From: Lucifuga dentata
Lineage: Eukaryota; Chordata; Actinopteri; Ophidiiformes; Bythitidae
Length of the DNA: 64,000 nucleotides
Reading direction: 5' to 3'
Assembly (NCBI GenBank): GCA_014773175.1
Contig: VXCM01000460.1
Location: forward strand, 261,170-325,169
A program made the position numbers and the translations under genes. Of this stretch, positions 1 through 12,510 are shown in pieces; within the stretch, counting starts at the first letter, position 1; every line of letters starts with the position of its first letter. The notes under the pieces were generated by a model that searched no databases, was not told the DNA's origin, and saw only the letters and a program-made list of their open reading frames with translations.

Positions 1-47
<47 letters not shown>

Positions 48-199
48 CTTAAATATAAATGTTGATGTAGCCCCTCAAAAACCAAGTAGGCTAGACTATC
101 AGGCATAACTTCTACATTTAATTAAGTAGCTGTATTAAAGGCTCCTTTTGCCTTGACACCCCTTAGTTCTCACCCTCTTCCCCTTACTCTTGTGCACTG

Positions 200-334
200 C
201 CTGTTTGCTTATTTGTCTACTAAACACAGCAAAAGAATGGAGGAGGATGAGGGAGGAGCAAGGCGANCCTGTTTGCTTATTTGTCTACTAAACACAGCAA
301 AAGAATGGAGGAGGATGAGGGAGGAGCAAGGCGA
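200..334. repeat. 67-bp direct duplication around a single N
   Basis: Bases 200-266 and 268-334 are copies separated only by one N at 267. The pattern recurs at two other N positions in the window and suggests overlapping contig ends that were not merged, not a biological tandem repeat. Confidence 0.8.
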
Positions 335-593
335 GGAGACATGTCATGGGAGCAGAGGAATTCATTTTTGAAATGTGTAAACTGAAGGCGGGTGATGCAG
401 ACAGGTGGAGGGTGTGGTGGAAAACAGGTGACAACAACTGTCAGTGGAAATATCAGTCAGCGGCTTCTGATTTTTCCACAGCTGACACAGAAACCCTGAA
501 GGAACTGTGACTCACAACAGCAAATAATAAGATATTATAATAATATAACACTATAATAAGATATCTACATGTGAAAACAATAAAGATCTTTAC

Positions 594-791
594 CATTTCT
601 TGTTTTAAGTTCCTTATTTTGTCAGACAAGCTGTCCCTGTGCTCTCCAACATCACCAGAACTCCAAAAGTCTTCACAATCCGCAGCATCCTTCATCCAGA
701 TGAGAAGGGTTTCCGGTGTTTTCATCCCAAACTTATATTCCATGTCTGTAAGATCAGGGAATGAAGCGTTGAGAGTTTCTTCTGCCACCAC
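594..791 (-). CDS. LURAP1-family first coding exon (partial gene)
   Basis: The minus-strand frame reads PDLTDMEYKFGMKTPE near its start and DKIRNLKQEM at its end. This matches the first exon of LURAP1/LURAP1L, whose family pattern is PDL-D-E-K-G-K-(T/V)PE-LL followed by DKI-LK-E. These are adaptor proteins linked to NF-kB and actomyosin signalling. The exon ends at a GTAAAG donor just below 594, and the second exon is not in the window. There is no ATG upstream in frame: a stop lies at 804-806, and GTG codons sit at 789-791 and 786-788 where the start is expected. The first in-frame ATG is 741-743, inside the conserved block. Either initiation is non-AUG, a base is altered, or an upstream exon supplies the start. 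I cannot separate lurap1 from lurap1l. Confidence 0.6.
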
Positions 792-1245
792 GGAGTCCAG
801 CCTTCACCGGTGTTCCCGCTGCTTTTCGTTGGAGAAGCCGAGCTGGATGCGCGTAAATGTTTCACTGCGGGGATTCAGAAAACCACGCATCCATAACTCT
901 CCACAAAGTCCGATTTATGCAACAAAAGATTCCCGCGTTCCTGAACACTCCACAGTAAACCGCGATCATGAATGAAAAACTTGCCACAAAGTCACGCAAA
1001 AAAAGCCACGTGGAGTAAGAAAAGGCTGGAAGCGTGAAGCACCAAATCACCATTCATAATGCCACTCTGCTGAAGCCCACGACATGATGCTGGAAAGTGT
1101 TTCTGACACAAAAGTGGGAGTTTCACGCTAATGGTCACGTGGTGAGGTGCGTTTGTTGTTTACCTGTGCACCTCAAACTCAACAGCTCCGTGGACGCTGA
1201 CAACAAACAGCAGTAAATAAAGCAATAAAACAATAAAAAAAAATG

Positions 1246-1455
1246 TAAGCGATTATAAATATGGTCACATTATGATTTATTATACTTTTTGTCGTTTTGA
1301 TTTGGAACAATACTACTTTAAAATGCTATAGTATTTTATGATATAATACTATAGTAATACTACTTTAAAATACTTTAGTATTTTAAAGTAGTATTGTTCC
1401 AAATCAAAACGACAAAAGTATAATAAATCATAATGTGATCATATTTATAATCACT
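1246..1455. mobile_element. Foldback/MITE-like element with about 75-bp inverted repeats
   Basis: Bases about 1246-1323 are the near-perfect reverse complement of about 1379-1455, with only a few mismatches and one A-run length difference. The spacer of roughly 55 bp is AT-rich and partly palindromic. TA dinucleotides at both outer edges would fit a Tc1/mariner-type target. There is no coding capacity. Confidence 0.7.
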
Positions 1456-1714
1456 TAATAATTACAATACATACTTGTTTTACTACAATGGGACATATTT
1501 GGAGTTATGCCAAGTGTAAATTTTACATGCACAGAATGTTAAATGACCTGGCATTACTACAACTTACTATAAGTATTTACGTAACATTACTGCAGCTATG
1601 TACAAAAAATATTTGAAGGATAGTTTCCTATTTTACTCATTTTCTGGACTTATATTAGTTTATTATATTACAGTTCCTATTGTGTTCTTTGTGACACATT
1701 GTGTCATGTCTACC

Positions 1715-1776
<62 letters not shown>
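1715..1776. repeat. (ATCT)n microsatellite
   Basis: About 15 uninterrupted tetranucleotide units. Confidence 0.95.
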
Positions 1777-3068
1777 GCACCACATGAAAAACAAAAATTA
1801 ACAAAAACGATCATTTAAACTACAGATTCTAACTCAGGCTATTTATGAGCAATATTTTGGTAAACAAATTTAAAATGTAAGTAAAGCCTGAGCACATACA
1901 GTATGTGTCACTATATAAAATGTGTCCTGGTATACGCCAATAGCTTCTAGTATTTTTTATGATTATGTATCCTGAGATAAACTCATTGTTCAAATGTACT
2001 TTTAGACAGTACTGTACAATCTGATATAAGATGCATCTTAATGGAAGTTGCATCAAATTTCATGTCTGTAATTAAACTCAAGTAATCAACATATGAAGTG
2101 TTCATTTTTGTAAAATTGATGCAAATACCTTTTGTATTTTGTAAAAATATCTTTAAAAATCTAAATTTATATGATCATTCATTCATTCATTCTTTGATGG
2201 GATATCTTTGGGGCAGTTGTTGTTGTAATAAAATCCAGTAACTGTATATTGTATTTGTGTTCTGATGTATACAGAAACATTTATATAACTGGGATGTTTG
2301 CAGAGTTGTTTAGAAATATGTATTTTAAAACAAGTGTATTTACCAAAAAGTACTTTAACACATTTCTCGAAATGTGTGTTTTGCAGCAGAGCTTCAGTTC
2401 AGCTCCAAAGGGGCTGAGTGGAAAGAAACAGAACATGGTTTTTCTAAGTTTGTACAGCCCACTTTCACAGACAGACATAAGCCAAATGTGCTGTGACAGC
2501 CAGCATGTCACCCACTCAAATAGATGGTTAATTTTACTCGCCTCACATCCTGTCCCATATTGATGCTGTCTAAAACTAGGCTGATAGATTGGGGAGTTTC
2601 CTACTTTCTCTTGATTGAGGTTATGATCAGTTTGTAACGTCAGATATCAAGTGCATCAGTTTATCAAGTTTATTGATGAAGCAGTTGTCGCCTGAAAACA
2701 CGTGAAGCAGTTTGCAAAATGTGTGACAGCAACTTAATGACTTCAGCTAATAGAAAACTAAACTGTATGTTGTAAAGCTTAAGAGAAAAGCCAGAGGACG
2801 GCCTTTGAGGATGATGTTACCACTGGTCACCGATAGAGGGAGACAAACTGTAAGAGAGAGTAGTACTTTATTACCGGTAATCCCCTAGGGGAAATTTCAG
2901 AAACTGTGTGGTGCAGGAAACAAAAAAGAAAACTGCTGAACAGACGATGATCGCCTTCTGATCTTCAGTTAATAGAATCTGTAAAAACACAAAAACAGCT
3001 GCAAGGTCAATTCTCTTTAAATTTTTAAAGAAAAGCAGAGCAACAGTAACAAAGTGATATTTTAAATA

Positions 3069-3111
<43 letters not shown>
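3069..3111. repeat. (TTA)n microsatellite
   Basis: About 14 trinucleotide units. Confidence 0.9.
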
Positions 3112-3114
<3 letters not shown>

Positions 3115-3407
3115 TGTATAGATATTTTAAATATCAAAGGATTTAATACATTTTTTAAAACCTTGCTTTAAAGGGGGAAAATTATGTTTTTTTTTATTTT
3201 TCCAATTTTTCTTGTGTGATATAATAGGGAGCATGTGTAGAATATTCAGTGTATTTGTGTATTTGTACTGATGAAACAAAGTATTTCCTTGTCATGTGTC
3301 TGTCTGAATCATTCATGTTGTGTAATGTTTGTTTTAACAGTCACATAAGGTATGACACTATGCCACATACCATGTTTTCTTCTCTTCCTCTGTCATTTGT
3401 CACACAC

Positions 3408-3410
<3 letters not shown>

Positions 3411-3460
<50 letters not shown>
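3411..3460. repeat. (GA)n microsatellite
   Basis: About 25 uninterrupted dinucleotide units. Confidence 0.95.
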
Positions 3461-3462
<2 letters not shown>

Positions 3463-4391
3463 TTATAAAATGCCAAAGAAGAAAAGAAGCAAACTTATCA
3501 AATGAAATAAAAAAAAAATAAAATAAAGGAGCCATTTACACTAACACAGAAGTGTATTTTAAAGAAGGGATGATTTCTAATCTTTAACCTCCTTCAGTGT
3601 GTTGCTCCAAAGTTTTAGTGGCTCATAAAGGTCGGTCACCTTTAGTCATAAATCTAAACTCTGGAACAGAATCCCAGCTGTACTTGTTGGAATCAGGTTT
3701 ATTTGCACAGCCCACATATAATGTCTCAATGTGCAGTACAATACAATACAGTAGAAGACTATATGAAACTGTTTACAGTTTATTATTATATTATTATTTA
3801 TATGTATGAAGCAAGGTGCTTCATATACATTAAGCTCCTATGAAAAAAAAAATTCACTCTTTGATTATTTTCAAAAGTTTCGTATAAGAATTAATGTTTG
3901 CCTTGCACCATTTTCCACCTGTAAGTTTGATGAATGTCTGACAAAAGTTAGTAAAGACTGACAGAGGCTGCAGCTGCCATAATGTGCAGAGGAAGGTGTT
4001 GCTTTACAGGAAAAACTGGAACTTTTTAACCTCCACGCAAACAACATAGTTCACATACACTAATAAACAACTGACGTCAGATGTGAAAGTAAAACTGCTC
4101 AAGAAGAAGCTCCAGTAGTTTAAAGACATATTTATTACATTTAGCAATAATTGTTAGATTTTGAGCTGAAACATAAACTATCGGTCTTTTTAAAAATCAC
4201 ACATAACACTCCCATTCTGCTCGATTGGATATAGGCTGTTAGCTGATATATTATCCTCCACAACAGTTCTTATAGAAATTCCATTTATTTAACTATAACC
4301 AACATTTTTTTTATTATTATTATTATTCTGACAGACATACAGTAAATAATACCCAAAGACTGGAAGCTATGAGATAATTTTTTACATTAAG

Positions 4392-4424
<33 letters not shown>

Positions 4425-7400
4425 AGCATAAACATATGTATAAATTTACAGTGAACACATTTATAAATGAACTACCTGAACTATATTTTAAATTCAAGTG
4501 AAAATCCGCAAATTTCCAAAGATAACAAATATGCAACAATCGTGCTTAAAATAATACATAGCATCTATGATATTTCCATTTGATGTTTTAGTGTAGCCAT
4601 TAAAAAAAACATTTGAATCTATAGATTAAATATTTTAATTGTTCTAAACATCATAAAGCTTCAGAGTGTTGAAACTGGCAGGAATGTCAGGAAAAATCAA
4701 AAGTAAATTTCCCTCAAAATAATAAGCAATTATACTGTATATGCAGAAACAGATGTAACCCAATTAGTCACTTGGGGGTTACAAAAATAAATATAGAAAA
4801 TAAATAGATTTTCCTGTTATTCTGTGGAAGAAATTCACAGGCATCATTATTCTCCTTACATAAGCTGTCTGAAAAACAGCAGTGGGAGGCAAAACAAGTC
4901 CTTTGTTGAAAAAAAAAAAATCCACACCCACTCAGCTCAGTCTTACACAGACTTTTGATCTTCTTGATACAACAGTAACTAACAAATTCTGAGGTGATTT
5001 CATACTTTTTTTTTTTTTTCCNTTTTTTTTTTTTTTCCTTTTTCTTTTTGGATAGCAAGTAATAAGTTCTCCATTCTCATAGCTTGTTGTTTCTTAAATG
5101 GACTGTAGATGGCAGCACAGATTCAGCATTACTAAGCACTAAGGCATTTGATCAAATCCCAAGAGGTTTAACAATCAAGCCTGGTTATTGCACATTCATA
5201 AGGTCTGTTTTGCACAAAAAAAAAAAAAAAAAAAANAAAAAAAAAAAAAAAAAATCACAGATCAAGTTCCACTGATGAGGCTCAGACTCATAACGATTGT
5301 GAAAACAGAGTCTAAGTCAACAGTCTGAGGTCATCTCATCTAAAGAATATGTTTTTGTTGTTATACTAGTCACGTCTATTAATTGTCAGACTCCCTTTAA
5401 AAATACTAGACTGTTCTGAACAGGTTTGATGACTTCATCCATGAGAAGCATAATATTTTATAGCAATTTGTCAAACTTGACACAACATTCTTGTAATTTC
5501 CTCTGAATGAAGTGAAGTGTAAAGTTTGGAGTCACGAATGGATAAAAAAAAAAAAAAAATCNAAAAAAAAAAAAAAAATCAGGGTAGTGTTACCGCAGGT
5601 GGGCTGTAAAATTTTACCCATGTTTTTGGGTGCAGCTCAGAATGACCCTGAGGTCAGCCTTACATGAGGTAAAGGCTAATCATAAAAATGTTACACACAC
5701 AGAGAGAGAATTATGTTTTTTTTATGAGTATGGGGCCTCTGACTTCCAGTTTTAGGGAAATCATAAACTTACACAAACATTAAAAATAGTCTGAATGTTG
5801 ATGTCAATGAAAGGCCACCATTATGAGAAGATAAGCTTTTACTGCGCCTGTCAGTGCAATTAAGAGTGAGTTACTATGAATCATAAAGAGGATGTGTGGG
5901 TTGGGGGGAGCTGCTGGGAATTTTTTCCCAAACCACCTGAAGAGCTTCAAAATAAAACCACATCTGGATTGAGGACAGCGGTGATGTATTTATCCAGAAT
6001 TCTTGTCCTCAGAGTGTGTAAGTTCGTTGCAACATCAGAAACGATACATCAGTGTCCTCCAGGTTTAGCCGGTTTCCTCAGAGAATAAGCCTGAAGCATG
6101 GCGTGTGTGTGTTTGCACGCACCGAGTCCAGGGTCAGAAAAACAGCATTACAAATGAGGCCAGTGGGTCTGGAAATCCTTCAGGTTCACATTGTTAGTGG
6201 AAGACCCTCACATGCAAACAAAACCAGTCATGGAGGGTGGGAACTGCTGGGTTTTTAAGAGCACAATTAGCCCACAAAACATTAAATGGGTCGTTTAGGC
6301 TCCCCAAGAAAAATAAGCACTTAAGTGTGGTAATCGTCACATCAAATTTACAGTACACAATAAATTTGAGAACTAAGACTTCCATCAGAGACTACTTTTA
6401 GAAATCTAAAATCCATATCTACGAATTGCATTTAAAAAAAAAAAAAAAAAAAAANAAAAAAAAAAAAAAAAAAAGGCCACGAGATAAAGAGAGGAAACAT
6501 TAGTTAACTGCTGCTCATGAATTTTAAGTTTGGTGGATCATGCTGCTCTGAGCATCTGTTTCCATTTAGAGTCTAGAGAGAGATTAAATGAGCGTAAAAA
6601 AAATTATGGATCGCATATGTATGGAGGGAGCCATTTGCATGCTGTAATTGTGTTGTGCTTATTCATAGCAAGACATAAAGTAAAGATCTTCGAGCTGGAG
6701 AAAGACATAAATATTTACAATGCGTGAGAGGAATACCAACAAATCCCTGAACCTCTGCTGAAAGGCTTGCCAACGTTAAAAAACACAGCAACTTCCTAAG
6801 TGCATATTGCAAAGTGAAACTGGGGCAAAAAAATAAAGAGATGCACAATCAGAATACATGAAAGAGGTTCTGCAAAGGAAAAATAAGGCCATCCTGTTTA
6901 ACATACACCAGCCGCTTCTCTGACTGCAGGGTCATCAATACATTCCTGCTGCAGCAACCCTTGCTGTTTAATCAGATGGCCAAGCACCAAACAGATCCTG
7001 CTGCACCTGATTGAAGGTTTGATAGGAAAACCCAAAGGACCCTGTGTCAAAGGCTGCAGGGGCCAGTGGATTCTAAGCACATTAACATTCCTGAATAAAT
7101 AACCCCAGGGAATGTTATTGTGGAGATGTTAAACAGGATTTTCCTCCCAGAACCCAGGAGAAGGGCCAGGCATCGCTGTGGCATCTGCATTGCCCCGGCA
7201 TAGGAGGAACTGCAGAACTGTATGCTAAAGAAGGGGTTTTAAAGTCCATATATCTATTCCTACTCCTTCTTTGAAAATATATGAAATGTCAGGATTAGGC
7301 TCTGGGAAATGCAAATGCAGGCTAGCAGACAGAGTAGCATGGGTTAATGGTGTTTAATGAAGTGTCACAGGCAAAAAAAAAAAAAAAANAAAAAAAAAAA

Positions 7401-7734
7401 AAAAGAGGGAGGCTGAGAGGCAGGGGATACTTACAGGTAATCAGACAACCCAAGGGGTTAAGGCAAAATCACAAAACCAGTGAACAGGTAAAGGTCAGGA
7501 CACTAGAAAAGTCGCTGGCAGGAAAAAACAGGAACAACAACAGCAAACAGGCAAAAATAAGAAACAAGACAAGAAACAGAGTAAACAGAGGGAAAAACCT
7601 TGAAACATGGCAAGACGCTTTGTATACACAGACTAGGAACACAAGATGATCTGACAACAGCAAAGGAAAGGAACCAGTATATCAGATTCATGACAATGAA
7701 ATCCCTGCACATAAATGAAGAAAGCAAAAAAAAA

Positions 7735-7816
7735 ATAAAAATAAAATAAAATAAAATAAAATAAAATAAAATAAAATAAAATAAAATAAAATAAAATAAA
7801 ATAAAATAAAATAAAA
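7735..7816. repeat. (AAAAT)n microsatellite
   Basis: About 16 pentanucleotide units. It generates a spurious Phe/Tyr/Ile-rich open frame on the minus strand. Confidence 0.9.
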
Positions 7817-10800
7817 AAACAAACAAAAAAACAAACAAACAGTTATTTGCTCTGCTTGGAGGAATTCTGGTGGTTCTGCACCAGCTCATGGTCTCTTAGG
7901 TGGTGCATTTGCTCCAAATCAGTGTACCTTTGCTGTATTTACCCTTGATTTGGTTTAGTTAACAAGAAAAATGTAAATCAAACCAAAATATATCAAAAAA
8001 AGCCATGTGTGAACACTCTCTGCTCATTGATCAGAAATGTCTTGGGGCGAGAGCGAGAAAAAAAGAACAGGAAGGAGTTTACTGCAGCAGGGTAGACATG
8101 GAACACTGACAGAACTGGCATCTGAGTCTCAGACATCATTGGGCCATGTACTAAGCAAAAGTATTCCAGCAGAATGCAGAATTTGAATGCACTATAAGAC
8201 ATCTTGAAAGCTGCATGTTCTCATTCTGCAAAGTCTGAACAAGAGAATAGAGAATTCCTTCAACATGTTAACATATATAAGTGTTAGGTATACTTGATAT
8301 GTTACAACCTTTTTACAGCATCCATTTGATTTGTTACGGGTATCCAAAGCTGTAGTTTCCTTAATGTTAACACACATAATCCTTTCTGGTCCTAGATCAA
8401 CAATGCACTGGCTGTCTTTTCTATTGTTCTAATTTGGATCCCACCACAAATGAACCACTCTTGGTTTGTTTGTGACCGGTGCCATACCGCTTCCTCAAAG
8501 GGTCTCAATGCAGTAGTTTTGGTTTGCTATAGTATGGAGTACTATGGCTGTCCAAATGAATTGCACCAAGAAGGAAAATATACTTGAGTCCACTTACATG
8601 AACTGAAGTATGCAAAAAACATCTTTAGATAGGAAAACGAGAGGATAAAGCCACATAATATAAAAAAAACACTCGACAATATGAACTGCTGTTGGAGAGG
8701 GAAGTCTTATGCTGGTGCTTTTCACAAATATGCACAAACTCACATCCAGTTACACTTTTCTCTAATGCTTTATTCTTATATTGGCTATGCAACTTGTTGA
8801 CTTTATAATTCTACTTTCTAATCACCATGAAATGAACCGTGACACAGCTGGTGCGTGGATCCAAATGGAATGCAACACAATAAACCCCCTGCAATTTAAC
8901 AGCTGCATTTCTGCTCTTGTTCAGAAAGGTCGTTCCTGCCAAATCCATGACGTTCTCTGTCTGCCCCCCTCTTTCTTTCCTTCTTTCTCTGGACAGAACG
9001 CATCAGCAGGATTCCTCTGGCTTGATCTGTAGCGGTGTTATAGTGCAGCTTGGAGTTCACTAGATAGGACCCGAGTCCACCCTTCCCTCCTCCAGTGAAT
9101 CAAGCATTCCTAATGTTGGAGGTCAGCACTGAGGGAGGCCTATAGTTTCAGACACATTAATGTTTGCATGAAATATGGCTGTACTTGATTGGACAATTTT
9201 TCCTCTTCTGCCCTGTGAAGGTTTTCTGGAAGTGATGTTTCTCCAGAGGCACATCACCTGAAAGGTCACAACCAAGATCCTGGAGAGCGATTGAGAAAGA
9301 AAACCAACGAGCTCACAACTTTTGGCCAGATGCCAGAAGAAATACAGGTTGCAGGAGAATGCATACAGTACCTGAGATTTAAAGTCCATCACACAAGAAA
9401 AGTCATACCCGTCTTCCTCTCTTCTACATTTCTTTTTCTTTTCACCACTTTTCTGTCCTGTCTCGTACTTCCCCTTCGCCTGTTTCTCAGGTTACTGCTA
9501 GAAAACACTTGAGGCCCTATAGAGGGGTTCTTAGATTTTACCCACCATTACACAGGACACATTTGATTGACAGCATACATTCCATTAGATTTTGGGTATC
9601 TCTCAATTACCTTATCATTCGAAGGCCTGACGAAACACAAACTCTCCTCGGTACCATTTTACCTTAGTTGGCCAGAGCACCCAACCTCCTCATCTCTGAT
9701 ATGAAACACCATGTGACATAGGAAGATAAAGAGCCTTGCTGGTGAAATGTAGCTGTGCTGTCAGCAAATGGCTGCCGCTGCCAGGTGACCATATGGAGAG
9801 CATCAGAGCACGCTGCTTCCATGTTTGATGAAGTCAATGTTTGTGTTCTGTCAGCAATATATTCTTCTTGGCCCTTTTCCCATGGGGCTCCTTCAGACAC
9901 ATATGGAGGTAATTAGTTCAAATTCTTCAGCGGAGAAAGAAATAAGAGGGGAAAAATGGCCTTGGGATTTTGGGGTTGGAAATCAGTTTGAGAGGTATAC
10001 GTCTGTAGGGGTCTGGGGAAGGGAGCTAATGTGAGAAATGGCTTTTGAGGAGCTTTGAGGGAAATGCTCATGTACGCGCAGAGAATTTATTGAAGTTGTT
10101 ACATGACCGTGACATCCAATTTAAAACAAAATCAAAAGTCTAAATCCCACTAGCAGTCTATATAGTGTGCAATGGTCATTACTTCCAACAGTACAAAAAT
10201 GTTGAAAGAAATTAACACACTGATGATTCTTCTATTCTTAGACATTTGCTGCTAGGGAGGCTAAAAATGTAAAGTTTGACTTCAGGAGTTTACAACAAAA
10301 CTGCTCGGGGATCACCCAAAGGGTTCTTCCTCTGGGGAACATGAAGCAAATGTCATGGCAACAAAACCTTCTTACTTTAGCGTAAAAGTGGTACAATAAT
10401 TTTGTTGTAAGAATGGCGCTAGAAAAAGGGACACAGGATCATCAGAATCAAAATGGTTCATCCTCTAAGGTGAATATCCACAGCTAATTTCATAACAATC
10501 CAGCTATTACGTTACAGAGGAAAATCTTAAACTGGGATAACACCTTCAGCTTTGTAGGCAGAAGTTTGCCACGTATGAAATATAGTAAAACATAAATAAT
10601 TACAACACCTTTGAGTTAGAACTTCCTATGCAAGGCTCAGAACTGATCAACCAACAGATCCAGTGCGAAGACATGGTTTATGTAGCTGTTTGAGCATATC
10701 AGCTGGAGGAAAGGTTGTGATGGCAGAGATTTGGCCTCCCTTTGGTCATTTACATTATCCAGACACACAGGAGAGCGNGTATATGAGTTACAGCTGTTGA

Positions 10801-11731
10801 ATTTCAACTCAAAGTCCTCCATGACTGAGGATTTCTTGGTGTAAAGCATCGTGCTGTGATTAGATTTAGAGCCACTCATATGAAAAATATGGACATTTGA
10901 GTACATTGTGCATGACTGAGTGAAAGTCAATAACTTGCTGTCATCACTTTGCTTTTGTTTCAGTCTGCTCGAATAAACCATTTACAAGCGATGAAAGTTT
11001 GTGTAAACTAGTCATAGCTGGATGAAAGATGTTGTGTGTTTCTGCGGGTACGTCGCTGTTTGGTCATTGTAACCATGGAAACTAATTGTGTGCCATGAGC
11101 AAAGTAAAGAAAAACTCTCAAAAAGTCCGTGAACTTGGCACAGCTCAGGAGCAGAAAGTCTCTTGGGGAGTCAGCCATCATCATGGTGTTCTGTGAATAA
11201 GAACAACATGCCCAGTGGAGTTGTAATGAGGTCAGTTATCAGCCGGTGGGGGGGTNGTGCCTCACTTCCTCTCAACATCCTTTCATCTGTCAGGAAGAGG
11301 GCAAATGACCTCAGAAATGTGTAAAGACTCTGACAGGCTTCAAGTTTAGTAACACGCAGCCTTCTCACAACAAGGAAGTATTCAAGAATCTTTGTTGTCA
11401 TTGTGCTAAAAGAATGAGACAGCAAAGCATCTTCCAAGATGTGCAAATTAAATAAGTGTTAAGTATAAAATAGAAATAATAGTAAATAATATAAAAAAAT
11501 AATTCTAAAAATATGAATATAAAATGATATTTACACAGTATATACACAATAGAAGTGAAAGATGTTATAAGCTGGCAAAGGTTGAGGTATATGGGTCGGT
11601 GCAAATGATGCAATAATAGTACAATAACTGAATTAGTTTAAGTAATAGATAAAAAATGCTACAGGTAATGTGCAAAAAAAGTGCAGACAGTGCAACAGCA
11701 GAGTTCTCATGATGTTGTGTTTGTGTTGTGT

Positions 11732-11736
<5 letters not shown>

Positions 11737-11802
<66 letters not shown>
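11737..11802. repeat. Compound (TG)n(AG)n microsatellite
   Basis: A TG run changes to an AG run at about 11771. Confidence 0.95.
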
Positions 11803-11807
<5 letters not shown>

Positions 11808-11875
11808 TCACCATGTTAGCTTTGTTATGTTGTGCTTGTTATGGTAGCATGTTATGAACTATGTTAGCTTTTTTC

Positions 11876-12510
11876 TTAAATATAATATTACAGAGATTTC
11901 CACGTTCAGATTTTCATTTAGGTGTCTATTTTAAAATCTTTATGATGTTTAATGTGATTATGTTATGAAGCAGCGTCAGTGTATCAGATCAGCTGTAGTA
12001 GCTCTGTCCAATCAGAAACAGATTTCCGGTGAAGGGGTGTGACTCTCAGGTAACAGAGTTCCATGTAGAATCATCTCAACCTCTTCAATCTTTGCTCCTT
12101 GATTCTCAGAGCAGAAATAAGAACGTTGAGACATCCTCAAAGATGGCAAACCAGGTTGGTTTCTGGGTTACCTGAGGAGCAAGGAACCATCAAATAAGAG
12201 CTTGGGAACTCACCTTTTGACTGTGAAACACAGCGCTGGCCAAACGTTTGCTAGGTAGCCTGGTGTGTTGTTGGTATCTAACCAGGTGTGTTGGCAGGTA
12301 AATTCAAATATGTTCACGTTGATGTAAACACGTTACATAAGTAAGATCTAACCAAAAACAAAGATTTCAGGGCAGCTCAGAACCTACAGGTTTGTGTTAC
12401 TTGATGTATTTTTATGAACTTCAAATTTTGGCAAGTTTGACATGTACTCCCTACTACATTAACTACAAAAATAAGGAAATTTTTAAAATAAAAACATGTG
12501 TCCCCTTTAA
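11876..12510. mobile_element. TTAA-bounded MITE, family B, intergenic copy
   Basis: The stretch about 12225-12510 is clearly similar to 15765-16064: shared blocks include CTGGCCAAACNTTTGCTA-like sequence, TCTAACCAGGTGTGT and TTTCAGGGCAG, and both end in TCCCCTTTAA. The left edge near the TTAA at 11876 is diverged and uncertain. Confidence 0.5.

Larger units (their letters stand above)
1777..11875. other. Intergenic stretch, no gene seen
   Basis: I found no exon with flanking splice signals and a recognisable protein in either strand. Contents are microsatellites, homopolymer runs (several broken by single Ns) and unique AT-rich sequence. Stretches near 6900-7200 and 9100-9400 have higher complexity and few repeats, so they could be conserved non-coding elements, but that needs a cross-species alignment. 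Confidence 0.5.

Noticed and set aside
1..44. Poly-T tract at the left edge, considered as a retroposon poly(A) tail
   Set aside because: The neighbouring sequence on the left is outside the window and the right side shows no element; it cannot be decided.
7503..7889. A 128-codon minus-strand frame
   Set aside because: Its core is a Phe/Ile/Leu/Tyr translation of the (AAAAT)n microsatellite.
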